NCBI GenBank assembly: GCA_032622095.1
Contig: CP136061.1
Location: 16,120,440-16,184,439 of the forward strand
Direction: 5' to 3'
DNA length: 64,000 nt
Source of the DNA: Siphonodentalium dalli
Lineage: Eukaryota; Mollusca; Scaphopoda; Gadilida; Siphonodentaliidae
Shown: piece after piece, positions 10,861 to 20,828 of the stretch
Layout of the letters: the number at the start of each line of letters is the position of its first letter
How positions within the stretch are numbered: position 1 is the first letter of the stretch
Program-made: the position numbers and the translations under genes
The notes under the pieces: generated by a model
The model's input: the letters and a program-made list of their open reading frames with translations, nothing else
What the model was told of the DNA's origin: nothing
Databases searched by the model: none

Positions 10861-11968
10861 AACAGGAACGAGTTCCGAGTAACAGAATGACTATTTCGAG
10901 TAACAGGAACCAGGAACAGAGATATAAGCTCACATTTCTCGCGTTTTGCTCTATGTAACGATACATATTATACAACATTCGAAAGGTTAGCATAGCCCCT
11001 TCATTAATAGTGCAACATTTAGACACTAATATTGCGAACAAAGCGTACACTTGGCCAGGAACGGCGAGCGTTGAATAAGAAATTAGCTATGTATTAGGAA
11101 CAGAGATATAAGCTCACATTTCTCGCGTTTTGCGCTATGTAACGATACATATTATACATCATTCGAAAGGTTAGCATATCCCCTTCATTAATATTGCAAC
11201 ATTTAGACACTAATATTGCTAACAAAGCGTACATTTGGCCAGGAACGGCGAGTGTTGAATAAGAAATTAGCTAAAAACTGGAAAAAAATCCGACTAACAG
11301 GAATCAGGAACAGAGATATAAGCTCACATTTCTCGCGTTTTACGCTATGTAAAAATACATATTATACATCATTCGAAAGGTTAGCATCTTCCCTTCATTA
11401 ATATTGCACCATTTAGACACCAATATTGCGAACAAAGCGTACATTTGGCCAGGAACGGCGAGTGTTGAATAAGAAATTATCTAAAAACTGGAAAAAATCC
11501 GACTAACAGGAATCAGGAACAGAGATATAAGCTCACATTTCTCGCGTTTTACGCTATGTAAAAATACATATTATACATCATTCGAAAGGTTAGCATCTTC
11601 CCTTCATTAATATTGCACCATTTAGACACTAATATTGCGAACAAAGCGTAAATTTGGCCAGGAACGGCGAGCGTTGAATAAGAAATTAGCTAAAAACTGG
11701 AAAAAATCCGACTAACAGGAATCAGGAACAGAGATATAAGCGCATATTACTCGCGTTTTACGCTATGTAAAAATACATATTATACATCATTCGAAAGGTT
11801 AGCGTCTCCCCTTCATTAATATTGCAACATTTAGATATTACTTTTGCGAACAAAGCGTACAATTGGCCAGGAACGGTGAGCGTTGAATCAGAAATTAGCA
11901 CCCCGAAGAACGTACGTAACTTATTCTTCGTAGAAAGTCGCAGATTTCTCACGAATTACGCAACGTCA
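10861..11968 (+). repeat. Internal 209-bp satellite array, five units
   Basis: It begins with an internal copy of the element's terminal module (aacaggaacgagttccgagt). Units are marked at 10912, 11096, 11306, 11515 and 11724; the first interval is shortened to 184 bp. It ends with the first ~72 bp of another M block, where the truncated LTR begins. Confidence 0.93.
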
Positions 11969-12168
11969 CAGTCACAGGTGAGTGCTAATCAGTGTGCAGG
12001 TGACACAATCATTCATGCTCGCTCTCACGCGTACACACACTGACACACATTTCAGTTAACCCACAAAAGGCTGAAATAACAAAGCTGGATGCGCGCAAGT
12101 ATCATGATATATAGAAGATTATATACAACCGCAGTGTACTAAAACAGATAAAAACGGCACCTATAACA
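11969..12168 (-). repeat. Truncated 3' LTR of the gypsy element (200 bp)
   Basis: From cagtcacaggtgagtgctaa to cggcacctataaca it matches 20629-20828 with two substitutions seen (gctgg/gcagg, gtact/gtgct). The other 251 bp of the LTR are missing at the outer end, where satellite/M-block sequence abuts directly with essentially no microhomology. Confidence 0.92.
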
Positions 12169-12180
12169 TTCACCCCCTCC
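12169..12180 (-). promoter_or_regulatory. Polypurine tract (plus-strand primer) of the gypsy element
   Basis: On the minus strand ggagggggtgaa lies directly before the 3' LTR start (tgttatagg). This is the position and composition expected for the polypurine tract that primes second-strand DNA synthesis. Confidence 0.85.
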
Positions 12181-13033
12181 AGGTGAAGAATGGCTCCTGA
12201 CATTCACTGAAATAAATGAACGATTTAGGTAGGCATTTACATTTAGAATATCACCATCTTACAATAGTAAATGCTGAAATAAACTGCAAGTCAAAATCTG
12301 CAACAGGTAGCTGCAAAAGTGGCAGCATGTATACTAGTACAGGTTATTGCTGAAACTGTACAACCTGATATCCAATGAAAAACACATCACTGATGCCGGG
12401 TATCAGATCTGAAATATCTAATAATTACAGCTGGTAACATGTAGAGGAATCTGTAGTACAATTTACAATTTAACATGAGAGGCTGAAATAAAACCTACAA
12501 GTCATTTCTGCAATAGGTTCTGTCTCTGCAAAGTTAATATGCTCAAATTAAATTGATTTATCACTAAATCAAATATCTGACATGAAATACTAATGAAGGA
12601 ATGTGGTTATATAATAGTGGAATAGTATATACAATACTATCTCCAAAGTTGAACCTGGAAAGGAAAATTTCTTACATAGCTGGAACATCAGTCAGTTTTT
12701 ACACGGCACTGGGTCTTCAGCTGAAATAATCTTACTTGGCCTTTGACCGGAATGAGACAGTATGTATAACAAGTCATTACATAATAATAAATACACAATA
12801 ATATTAAAATATGAGAAAGCAGCACAATACTATCCCATGAGATACCTGGATTTACAAAGGACATTTCTCATGAACTGGTACCTCAGTAGGTTTTGACCAT
12901 TACTGGATCTTCAGCTGAAATTCCTACCAGACCCTCTTTCATACAGATAAGCATGTGTTTTAGAATCTCAAAATAGATTAATAAAATGAATAGAAATGCA
13001 GAAATGATCACACAAGTGATCACACAGTTGATG
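12181..13033 (-). other. 3' untranslated region of the gypsy element with degenerate repeats
   Basis: Between the integrase stop and the polypurine tract there is no recognised coding sequence. Motifs such as cttcagctgaaat (about 12717 and 12910) and gctgaaataaa...tctgcaa.aggt (about 12270 and 12480) recur about 200 bp apart, so this stretch is an old degenerate tandem repeat. A minus-strand frame at 12883-13143 has a hydrophobic segment but no envelope-protein features. Confidence 0.6.
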
Positions 13034-16000
13034 TTAGACAAATACAATTGTATCTGCAACTTGAGGACAGACCCAGGATCCAAGTCGATCTGGGGCCTTC
13101 TTGTGCCTAACTGGTCTTTGATGTCTATACTGAAATTGATCATTTATAGGGGTTGAAGCTGAAGTTCCATCTGTAATGTTGTTAATTGTGGACTGAGATG
13201 CTGGACTACTTTCAAAGTTACCTGGAATATGAGAACTTACATTATAAGGGTGTGTTTCAGAAGTATTACTATTTCTGTGACCTGAAATGTAAGAACGAGA
13301 ATCCATAGGTGACATATAAGTAGAAGAGTGAATAGGAGAAGACCTCTGAGAAATCTCAGGGATTCCAGAAGGAACAGATTGATGAGGATCCTTATGTATA
13401 TGAGATTTGGATCTTAAAATAAGACCATTATCTGAATCACTATCTTCACTGCTGGAGCTTACTTCTACATCCTTCTGAACTTTCTTCTTTTTCATCTGCC
13501 TAGCTTCTTTAGTCTCTTCAACCACATTGGAAGAAATATAATTAAATGGCAACAGCATATTTCTGTGCAGCATTCGGGACACGCCCCTTCCAGATTCTTG
13601 TAAAACCTTATACACAGGAACATCTTCATTTGGAATGTTAATGATCTTGTATGGTTCTGCTTCCCATCTATCTGCTAACTTGTGTTTTCCTTTGATACCA
13701 ACTTTCCTGACCAACACCCTGTCTCCAACTTCAAGCTTTGCATCTTTGGAACGAATCCTTCCATCATACTTCTCCTTCACATTCTCATTCCGCTTTTCCA
13801 CTCTGTCGAAGGCTACATTATAAGCAAATTCCATTCTCTTCTTTAACTTCTTGACATAACTATCATGATTTCCAGCAACCTCTTCTTTATCCAATCCAAA
13901 AACAGCATCAATAGATAATCTTGGATGCCATCCGAACATGAGAAAGTGAGGTGAATATCCTGTTGCTTCACTTTTTGTAGCATTATAAGCCTGTACAAGA
14001 GGTCCAACATAGCTCTTCCAATCAGCTTTTTGTTCTTCTTCCATTGTACCAAGCATCTTGATGAGGGTCTGGTTAAAACGCTCTGCTGATCCATTTCCCA
14101 TTGGATGATAAGGGGTGGTTCTACTCTTCTTCATTCCCGCAAGTTTGCATAACTCCTTGATAACTTTGCTCTCAAAGTTTCTTCCTTGGTCACTGTGTAG
14201 ACGTTCTGGGAAACTGTAGAAGCACACAAACTTCTCATATAGGGCCTTTGCAGTGGTGGATGCTGTCTGGGTTTTACATGGAATAGCCTGCGCATAGCGG
14301 GTAAAATGGTCAGTAATAACTAACACATTTTCAATCCCACCTTTTGACATCTCAAGACTGAGAAAATCAATACAGACTAATTCCATGGGTCTTGAAGTCT
14401 GTATTGGGACTAATTTTCCAGCTGCTTTCACTGGCTTCTTCCGGCGAATACATCTGCCACAGTTCTCTACTCTCGCTTCAGCATCACGAAACATACCTGG
14501 CCAGTAGAATCTTTGCTTGGCAAGCCACACTGTCTTATCTTTGCCCTGGTGACCAACATCATCATGAACACCTTGCAATGCTCGATCACGAAAACCATCA
14601 GGAACAATGAGCTGCATAACTGGCTCTTCATCATTTTGTGATCTTCGGTAGAGAATACGGTGTTTAATACACAGACTGTTCCATTCTCTAAGATATGTCC
14701 GTACAAGGGATGATTCATTCTTCATCTGTTTATCATCAGGCCGTTTACCAAGTTTCACAAAGTGAATAACTCTGGAAATAACAGAGTCCTGGTTCTGCTC
14801 ACATTCCCAGTCAACGGAATCATGCGCATGATCCAACTCCTCCCCGGCCGAAGGAAGAGCAGGACCAACAGTAACACTTTCCGCTAAAGGGAAGTTCACA
14901 GTTGCAGCCTGGCAAACGGCTTTAATGACATCTGTATATAAGATGGGCTTCCTGGAGAGTCCATCAGCATCACCGTTGAGTCGTCCAGCTCTATATTCAA
15001 TCTGAAAATTGTAATTAGCAAGATTGGCAACCCAACGATGACCAGTGGCATCCAACTTGGCAGTTGTTAGAACATATGTCAGAGGATTGTTATCTGTGAC
15101 AACCTTGAAAGTATTTCCATACAAGTAGTCATGGAATTTGTCTGTGACAGCCCATTTCAGACACAGGAACTCCAATTTATGGGCTGGATAATTCTTCTCG
15201 CTGGGCTTTAAACCACGGCTTGCATATGCGATAACACGCTCTACACCATCCTGTAGCTGGTATAACACAGATCCCAATCCATAACCACTGCTATCTGTAT
15301 GAACAATAAATGGCAAATTGTAGTCAGCATATGCCAGGATTGGAGGCTGGGTTAATTTCTGTTTGATTTCATCAAATGCTCTCTGGCGAATATCTGTCCA
15401 AACCCATGGTGCCGGTGATTTTTTCTTTGTCTTCATCTTGGCCTCAGTGCAATGTCCCTCCAAAAGTTGGTTTAGCGGCTGTACAATGCTGGCATACCCC
15501 TTGACGAAGCGACGGTAGTATCCGCAAAATCCAAGCCATTGTCTCATCTGTTTAACATTACAGGGAACTGGCCAATCCTCCAATGCAGAAGTCTTATCTG
15601 GGTCCGTGGCTACACCACTGGCACAGATGACGTGTCCAAGATATGTCACTGATGTGCGGAATAGTTCGCACTTATTTGGCTTCAGCTTCAAATTATGCTG
15701 TGACAGACGAGAAAATACTGCGTCCAGACGTTCTACGTGCGATGAAAATTCCTGGCTGAAAACCAAAACGTCGTCCAAGAAGATAAGACACTCTTCTAAA
15801 TGCATATCGCCCATGCATTTCTCCATCAGGCGTTGAAAAGTTGCTGGCCCATTTACCATTCCCTGACCAAGTCGCTCACATTGGTAAAACCCAAGTTTGC
15901 CAACAGAAAATGCGGTCTTGTATTTGTCTTCTTCTCTGATGGGACACTGCCAAAAACCATTGCGTAAATCAAGTTTACTGTAATATCTGGAGCCATGGAG

Positions 16001-16900
16001 CGATTCTATGATGTCGTCAAACCTTGGCAGCATGTAGGCATCGTTGATGGTCTTTGAATTTAACTGTCTAAAGTCTATACAGAACCGCAAAGAGTTGTCG
16101 GCCTTTTTCCGAACGAGCACAACGTTGGATGCATAAGGACTGTCAGATTCTTTAATCACTCCAGCTTCTAACATCTCCTTAATATGCTGTCTGACTTCTT
16201 CATAAAGAGCAGGAGGTATCTTCCGATATGGCTGTTTAAATGGAACATCATCGGTGAGTTTGATTTGATGCGTCACTAGGTCAGTAACACCTAAATCCAG
16301 AGGACCAGTAGAAAATACATGGCTCCGTTTGTATAGCAGAGCATCAACTTCATCTTTCTCTTCTGCTGATAAATTGTCATCGACGTTAACACCAAGGTCC
16401 CTCGGAGAAGGTCGGACATCAGCAGCAAGAGTTGGTGAGCCCAAAGAATCAACCACCTTTACTTCTTGTATTTGGGCAATAGTTGAATGTGGAGATATCA
16501 CAAGTGTCTTCGCAGATATATTGCAAAGTTGAACAGGAATACGAGTGCTGTTTGCCTTGGAATTTGATTTCATCACGCGTGGACAAACAGTGAACTTGTC
16601 ATCATCACTGAAACTTTCTGTCACAAAAGCTGCGTCAAGACCACTATCATGTCTGGCAACGCCTTGCACTATCACTGTCTGGTATGGCTCAATCTCCAAG
16701 GCAATCTTGTTGGTGGACTTGACTGGAATGGCTGCACATGTGAGGCTGTCAATAGCTATCTTCCATTCTTTTGGAATATCAGAAGAAGAAATTTCAGCCA
16801 AGTCCTTGCACATACGAATTATATTTGTGCCGATAATGATAGGACATCTTGTGTTGTACTTGTATCTGAAACAATTAGAGCTGGAATAGAAAGAGGACAT
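13034..16900 (-). CDS. pol: Ty3/gypsy Pol: protease C-terminus, reverse transcriptase, RNase H, integrase
   Basis: A 1288-residue frame. Residues 18-30 (TRCPIIIGTNIIR) are the protease C-terminus. RT (about 220-400): YSKLDLRNGFW with Asp311, GPATFQRLME and CLIFLDDVLV with Asp376-Asp377 (FLDD in place of YxDD). RNase H (about 505-650): Asp536 in HTDSSGYG, Glu577 in HKLEFLC, Asp603 in VTDNNPL and an Asp near 646. Integrase: zinc site His779, His784, Cys814, Cys817; core Asp844, Asp904, Glu940, i.e. DD35E. A GPY/F-like segment (KLADRWEAEPYKI, about 1074-1086) follows, then a Ser/Lys-rich tail. It copies element RNA to DNA and integrates it. All catalytic residues seem present. No chromodomain is visible. 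The true start lies upstream in the protease frame; the Met at 16900 is an artefact of the frameshift. Confidence 0.97.
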   Translation of the reverse strand: MSSFYSSSNCFRYKYNTRCPIIIGTNIIRMCKDLAEISSSDIPKEWKIAIDSLTCAAIPVKSTNKIALEIEPYQTVIVQGVARHDSGLDAAFVTESFSDDDKFTVCPRVMKSNSKANSTRIPVQLCNISAKTLVISPHSTIAQIQEVKVVDSLGSPTLAADVRPSPRDLGVNVDDNLSAEEKDEVDALLYKRSHVFSTGPLDLGVTDLVTHQIKLTDDVPFKQPYRKIPPALYEEVRQHIKEMLEAGVIKESDSPYASNVVLVRKKADNSLRFCIDFRQLNSKTINDAYMLPRFDDIIESLHGSRYYSKLDLRNGFWQCPIREEDKYKTAFSVGKLGFYQCERLGQGMVNGPATFQRLMEKCMGDMHLEECLIFLDDVLVFSQEFSSHVERLDAVFSRLSQHNLKLKPNKCELFRTSVTYLGHVICASGVATDPDKTSALEDWPVPCNVKQMRQWLGFCGYYRRFVKGYASIVQPLNQLLEGHCTEAKMKTKKKSPAPWVWTDIRQRAFDEIKQKLTQPPILAYADYNLPFIVHTDSSGYGLGSVLYQLQDGVERVIAYASRGLKPSEKNYPAHKLEFLCLKWAVTDKFHDYLYGNTFKVVTDNNPLTYVLTTAKLDATGHRWVANLANYNFQIEYRAGRLNGDADGLSRKPILYTDVIKAVCQAATVNFPLAESVTVGPALPSAGEELDHAHDSVDWECEQNQDSVISRVIHFVKLGKRPDDKQMKNESSLVRTYLREWNSLCIKHRILYRRSQNDEEPVMQLIVPDGFRDRALQGVHDDVGHQGKDKTVWLAKQRFYWPGMFRDAEARVENCGRCIRRKKPVKAAGKLVPIQTSRPMELVCIDFLSLEMSKGGIENVLVITDHFTRYAQAIPCKTQTASTTAKALYEKFVCFYSFPERLHSDQGRNFESKVIKELCKLAGMKKSRTTPYHPMGNGSAERFNQTLIKMLGTMEEEQKADWKSYVGPLVQAYNATKSEATGYSPHFLMFGWHPRLSIDAVFGLDKEEVAGNHDSYVKKLKKRMEFAYNVAFDRVEKRNENVKEKYDGRIRSKDAKLEVGDRVLVRKVGIKGKHKLADRWEAEPYKIINIPNEDVPVYKVLQESGRGVSRMLHRNMLLPFNYISSNVVEETKEARQMKKKKVQKDVEVSSSSEDSDSDNGLILRSKSHIHKDPHQSVPSGIPEISQRSSPIHSSTYMSPMDSRSYISGHRNSNTSETHPYNVSSHIPGNFESSPASQSTINNITDGTSASTPINDQFQYRHQRPVRHKKAPDRLGSWVCPQVADTIVFV

Positions 16901-17190
16901 TCACACAAAAATGGAATGTGTATCACACATTCAATGAATCCATTATATGGAAGAGTAGATCCATCAGCAATGGAAACTCTAAGGACAAGTTTGTTAATGG
17001 AATGAATAACAGGTTTATTTGGCAGTGACTCATAGCAACTACGAGAAACTGTTGTAACCATAGATCCACTATCAATAAGAGCAGTGACCTTCTTTCCCTG
17101 GATGAATACATCAGTCTCATTAGATTGACCTACTAATCTGTCAATCAAGTTTTGGCCATTTGGTTCACCGGCCTCTGGCTGACCAACGAC
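16819..17190 (-). pseudogene. Gypsy aspartic protease, frameshifted near its C-terminus
   Basis: The frame contains VTALIDSGSMVTTVS, the active-site DSG of a retropepsin, then a flap-like region (ADGSTLPYNGFIE). It is in the -1 frame relative to gag and overlaps or abuts the gag stop (17199), with no obvious initiator of its own, so it was probably made as a Gag-Pro-Pol fusion by frameshifting. Near 16855-16865 the frame must change again to join the IIIGTNII segment of Pol. A shift inside the folded protease domain is best read as a one-base mutation. The protease processes Gag and Pol in the particle. Confidence 0.85.
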
Positions 17191-17198
17191 AGAGGCGG

Positions 17199-18320
17199 TT
17201 AGGCTTTTGGCTGTGGCTTATAATTCTGTGATCCATCTTGATGAAATTCTTGATGATTAAATTTGAAACCACGACCACGATCTGGACCTTGATCTGTATT
17301 TCCAGAAGTCCAACCGCGCCCTCGTCCACGACCGAAACCTGAACCTCTCTGTGGTGTATAGTTTCCATGTCCTCGTCCAAATCCAAAGTTAGACTGTGGC
17401 GGTGGTTGGGAAACTGCAGTCTGATCGAGGCGCTGCAAAATCAAGTCAAGCTTCTGGTCGATCTTTGTATCCAGTCGCTTCTCCAAATCATCTAGTTTCC
17501 TATCAAACTTCTTCTCCATCACATCAAACCTGTCTGGTGGTGTATCCGTCTGCGATGCATGTTGCTGGGCTTTACTCCTCGAGGAACCAGAAATGGAGTG
17601 GACGCTAATCTCTTTTTCCACTATACGAATTTCTCGCAGCAACATGTCGAAGTCAGAGATATTGTCATATTTATGACGGGTCTGGCTCTTTAACTGCTCG
17701 GAATGTAGAGAAGAGAAAAACTTATGACGGAGCAGGTCATTCTTGGCGTAGCGCTCCATATTCCCACTATCGATTGCAGATTCTAAAATGGATTCTAGTC
17801 TGCAACCAAAAGCAGTAACCGACTCACCTGGCTTCTGAGTAGAGTTAAAAAACTCTTGCATTAGCATACCATTTGATGAAACTTCATCAAAATGAGTGTC
17901 AAGCTTTAATAAAAGTTGTGAAACCTTGGCATGTTCCCCTAGTGGGATAATAACTTGACGGGCCATTCCCCGAATGGATCTACGAATAGCCTGTAGAAGC
18001 CCACTATCTGAGATCTCAGGGTCGCTGGACAAGCAACGGATCTCATATCTCCACTCACGATAAGTGACGTCACCTTTAAGAGGTGGATCGTCTCCTGAAA
18101 AACCAGATATCCTGGGTGCATAAGTACTTACCTGCTTGAGACAATAAGAAGTGTTCCCAGGGGGAAGTTCATTGTTACCGGGAGTTGCTCCCTGCTTCTT
18201 GATTGAATCAAGAAAATTTTGCATGGGAGTTTTCGGCGTAGATGTACTTGGAATAACATTATACTTCCCTGAGGCTTTTAAAGCCTGTATCATTTCCTCT
18301 TCAGACATTGAGGAAGTCAT
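17199..18320 (-). CDS. gag: Gag-like capsid protein of the gypsy element
   Basis: 373 residues in the gag position, between the leader and the protease. Residues ~72-250 contain ISGFSGDDPP ... YREWRYEIRCL, then a helical region, resembling the retrotransposon gag/PNMA-type capsid fold (established family pattern; the match is by eye). Residues 264-300 (MEKKFDRKLDDLEKRLDTKI onward) are a charged heptad-like coiled coil. Residues 311-352 are Gly/Arg rich (FGRGHGN, GFGRGRGRGW, DRGRGF). No CCHC zinc knuckle is present, so the RGG-type tail probably does the RNA binding. The start at 18320 is the first Met of the frame. Gag forms the virus-like particle. Confidence 0.9.
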   Translation of the reverse strand: MTSSMSEEEMIQALKASGKYNVIPSTSTPKTPMQNFLDSIKKQGATPGNNELPPGNTSYCLKQVSTYAPRISGFSGDDPPLKGDVTYREWRYEIRCLSSDPEISDSGLLQAIRRSIRGMARQVIIPLGEHAKVSQLLLKLDTHFDEVSSNGMLMQEFFNSTQKPGESVTAFGCRLESILESAIDSGNMERYAKNDLLRHKFFSSLHSEQLKSQTRHKYDNISDFDMLLREIRIVEKEISVHSISGSSRSKAQQHASQTDTPPDRFDVMEKKFDRKLDDLEKRLDTKIDQKLDLILQRLDQTAVSQPPPQSNFGFGRGHGNYTPQRGSGFGRGRGRGWTSGNTDQGPDRGRGFKFNHQEFHQDGSQNYKPQPKA

Positions 18321-20355
18321 AATTTATAATGAACAAACTAATTATAATGTAATTAATTGAATATAATATCTGTTCTAGATTATAAAAATCATATAAGGAC
18401 TAAGGAGAATATAGAATATAGGTATATAACTAAATTTTAGAAATTTACTAAAAATTTCAAAGTCATGCCTGTAGTAAGTAAATATTAACTAAATTTACTA
18501 ATCCCGGAGTAACTGAGACTAAGTCAGCTGAAAAAAAAAGTAATATCAGCTAAACATGGAGAAAATGTAACGTAATTTCAGACAAAGTTGGCTGCAAAAG
18601 CTGAAATGTTTGAAATTCTGACTAAGTCTGATACAAGTACACATGAGCGTAAACTGAAATAGAAATATTCTAAGTCCGACTACGGAGTAATTGCAATCTA
18701 TCACAGGTAAAAAAATGCTGAAAATATTCTAAGTCGAAACTAGTCACCTAATTTTAATAATAAATGCGGACGACACAATAAATTTTCAAAGTCCAACAAA
18801 TATATGCTGAAAATATTCTATGTTGAAACAAGTTACCTAATTCCGATGTATAACAACGTCGGACAAATCTGAAAAGTTATAAAGTTGAAACAAGTTGCCT
18901 AACTCCGATGTATAACAACTTCGGACAAATCTGAAAAATTTATGAAGTTGAAACAAGTTGCCTCAATTATAACTCCGATGTATAATAACTGCGGACAAAT
19001 CTGAAAAGTTGAAGTTGAAACAATTTTCCTATTCTCAAGGTACTGCGGCCTCGGACAATGAATATAAATTTTCATAGACGCAAGCGCAGCTGAAATATAA
19101 TAACTCAAAACACAATCATGCAATTCTCGAACAAACACACAAGTGCAAGAAAAAGTGCAGGGGTGAGAGCCTAATGCACAAAGATTTTCACACGCCTAGC
19201 GACTACTTACACCAAACACACTCACAAGTGCACATACTGAAAAATGTTAAAGAAAACTGCAAACCCACATAAGAGAAAAGTGGAGCTAAATTACATGAGA
19301 CCCATGTTAGTTGGTGCGGAAAAAAAAAATAGCAAAATCCAAAATGGCCCAAAAAATGTGGACAATTTAAAACCTATATACTATTCCTAATGATAAGTTG
19401 GTCAGACGCACAGATCGCCTACCTGAATAACATCAACAATATAGTATATAAAAAATTCCATGAATGGAATTTAGCACCATATAACAAATCACCATACAAA
19501 TATGAAATGTCACTTTAAGACAGACAATGACATTCATAAAATGTCGACTGTCATGTCACATCAATGGAATAACTATCATAAATACATTTGAATATAATTA
19601 GTCAAGATTATTTTGTGTCTATTTCATAGCACCTATAAACTGACAGAAATATTGTCACGGAAATGAAAGTCAACAGTTTCCAACGACGAACAAATCTCAA
19701 TGATTGAATGAATCGACAAGCGACGGTATCCCAAAGTTTATACATGTAGATCGAAGTTCCACGTTTTGAGTCTTGACGGTCGCGAACGCGAATGGTAGGC
19801 CTACGCAACAGTTTTAACGCGAAGCCGGCTATAACGAATACCTCACTCTGTCTCACCAATGCACTGATAATATTATACACAGTTTTAAACTTGAATAAAT
19901 AGTTGATTATCAAACGACACAAATTGTGTTGACATCTTTTTCGCTGATCACTTCAAATCAGGGAAACCCAATTTATTTATAGAAAATAAGATGTGACGTC
20001 ACTCGTCACCGGTGTCCAAGAAATAAGGTCCGGGCTTCTCAGTCAGTGGGAGTGGGGTGTATGAAAACTTTGCCCTACCTCAATGGTCTCTGATTCCCAA
20101 TCCCTTAAACACATCGTTACCACGATTCCTTAGAAAAACCCGAACATTCTGTGATCTTTAGTCTTTAGAAACGAGTATCCAGAGAATCCCAAGTTCACAC
20201 GTAGCTTGCAACAGTGTAGGTTACACGAACAGCGACACACAAGAGTCCAGATGGTCGATTCCTCCCGCGATGGTGTTAACCCCGTGGTGATTTTCTGCGA
20301 AGAAAATCGGGCACCATCTCGTTCTCTGGAATCGCCGCTGGATCACACTTTATTA
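18321..20355 (-). other. Long 5' leader of the gypsy element
   Basis: About 2 kb between the primer binding site and gag with no convincing reading frame. It contains a minisatellite (18760-19030) and many short stops. Long structured leaders can hold packaging signals or an internal ribosome entry site, but neither can be shown here. Confidence 0.6.
18760..19030 (-). repeat. 62-67 bp tandem repeat in the gypsy leader
   Basis: The core ttgaaacaagttgcctaa plus ccgatgtataacaac.tcggacaaatctgaaaa recurs with starts at 18825, 18887, 18950 and 19017, and a weaker relative near 18735. Confidence 0.85.
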
Positions 20356-20373
20356 GTCCCATATCGGGCGCCA
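20356..20373 (-). promoter_or_regulatory. Primer binding site of the gypsy element
   Basis: On the minus strand tggcgcccgatatgggac starts a few bases after the LTR end. It has the TGGCGCC start typical of tRNA-primed retroelements and resembles lysine-tRNA-type sites. The tRNA itself is not identified. Confidence 0.88.
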
Positions 20374-20377
20374 AGTT

Positions 20378-20828
20378 TGTTGTACGGCTGGATTTAACGT
20401 AGATATAGTAACTCCAACAACAAATTAAAGGGTTAATAAAGTGTATTTAAAATAAAGGCATCAACATAATCATATCACAGCAGTCAGTATTAAAAACCAT
20501 TAAAGATACTCCATAAAATGAAATCTGCATTTCATTATATATATCTAGAATTGGTGATCCAAAATAGTACGTCCGACCATTTCAAATATTAATTACTGAG
20601 TTCCCCCAGACCACGCTAATTTTCCCGCCAGTCACAGGTGAGTGCTAATCAGTGTGCAGGTGACACAATCATTCATGCTCGCTCTCACGCGTACACACAC
20701 TGACACACATTTCAGTTAACCCACAAAAGGCTGAAATAACAAAGCAGGATGCGCGCAAGTATCATGATATATAGAAGATTATATACAACCGCAGTGTGCT
20801 AAAACAGATAAAAACGGCACCTATAACA
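20378..20828 (-). repeat. Complete 5' LTR of the gypsy element (451 bp)
   Basis: It is bounded by TGTTGTA and TATAACA, so the ends are inverted and follow the TG...CA rule. The primer binding site adjoins it inward and M-block sequence adjoins it outward. On the minus strand gttgtatataatc within it is TATA-like and may be the promoter. Confidence 0.9.

Larger units (their letters stand above)
11969..20828 (-). mobile_element. Ty3/gypsy LTR retrotransposon (minus strand)
   Basis: A nearly complete element lies on the minus strand. In its own 5' to 3' order it has: LTR (20828-20378), primer binding site (20373-20356), ~2-kb leader, gag (18320-17199), protease, RT, RNase H and integrase (to 13034), polypurine tract (12180-12169) and a truncated 3' LTR (12168-11969). 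The RT-RNase H-integrase order identifies Ty3/gypsy. The integrase catalytic triad has exact DD35E spacing. One frameshift inside the protease and the shortened 3' LTR mean the copy is probably not active. It sits inside the fold-back element. Confidence 0.96.

Noticed and set aside
8756-11952. Many 60-72 codon frames on both strands within the 209-bp units
   Set aside because: Each is the same unit read again. Frames change with single-base indels between units, with no sign of selection.
12883-13143. Small minus-strand frame with a hydrophobic segment after pol, considered as an envelope remnant
   Set aside because: It overlaps the end of pol in another frame. It has no signal peptide, cleavage site or cysteine pattern, and the flanking DNA is a degenerate repeat.
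16849-16870. Programmed frameshift between protease and RT
   Set aside because: The shift falls inside the folded protease domain and has no slippery heptamer; a one-base mutation is simpler.
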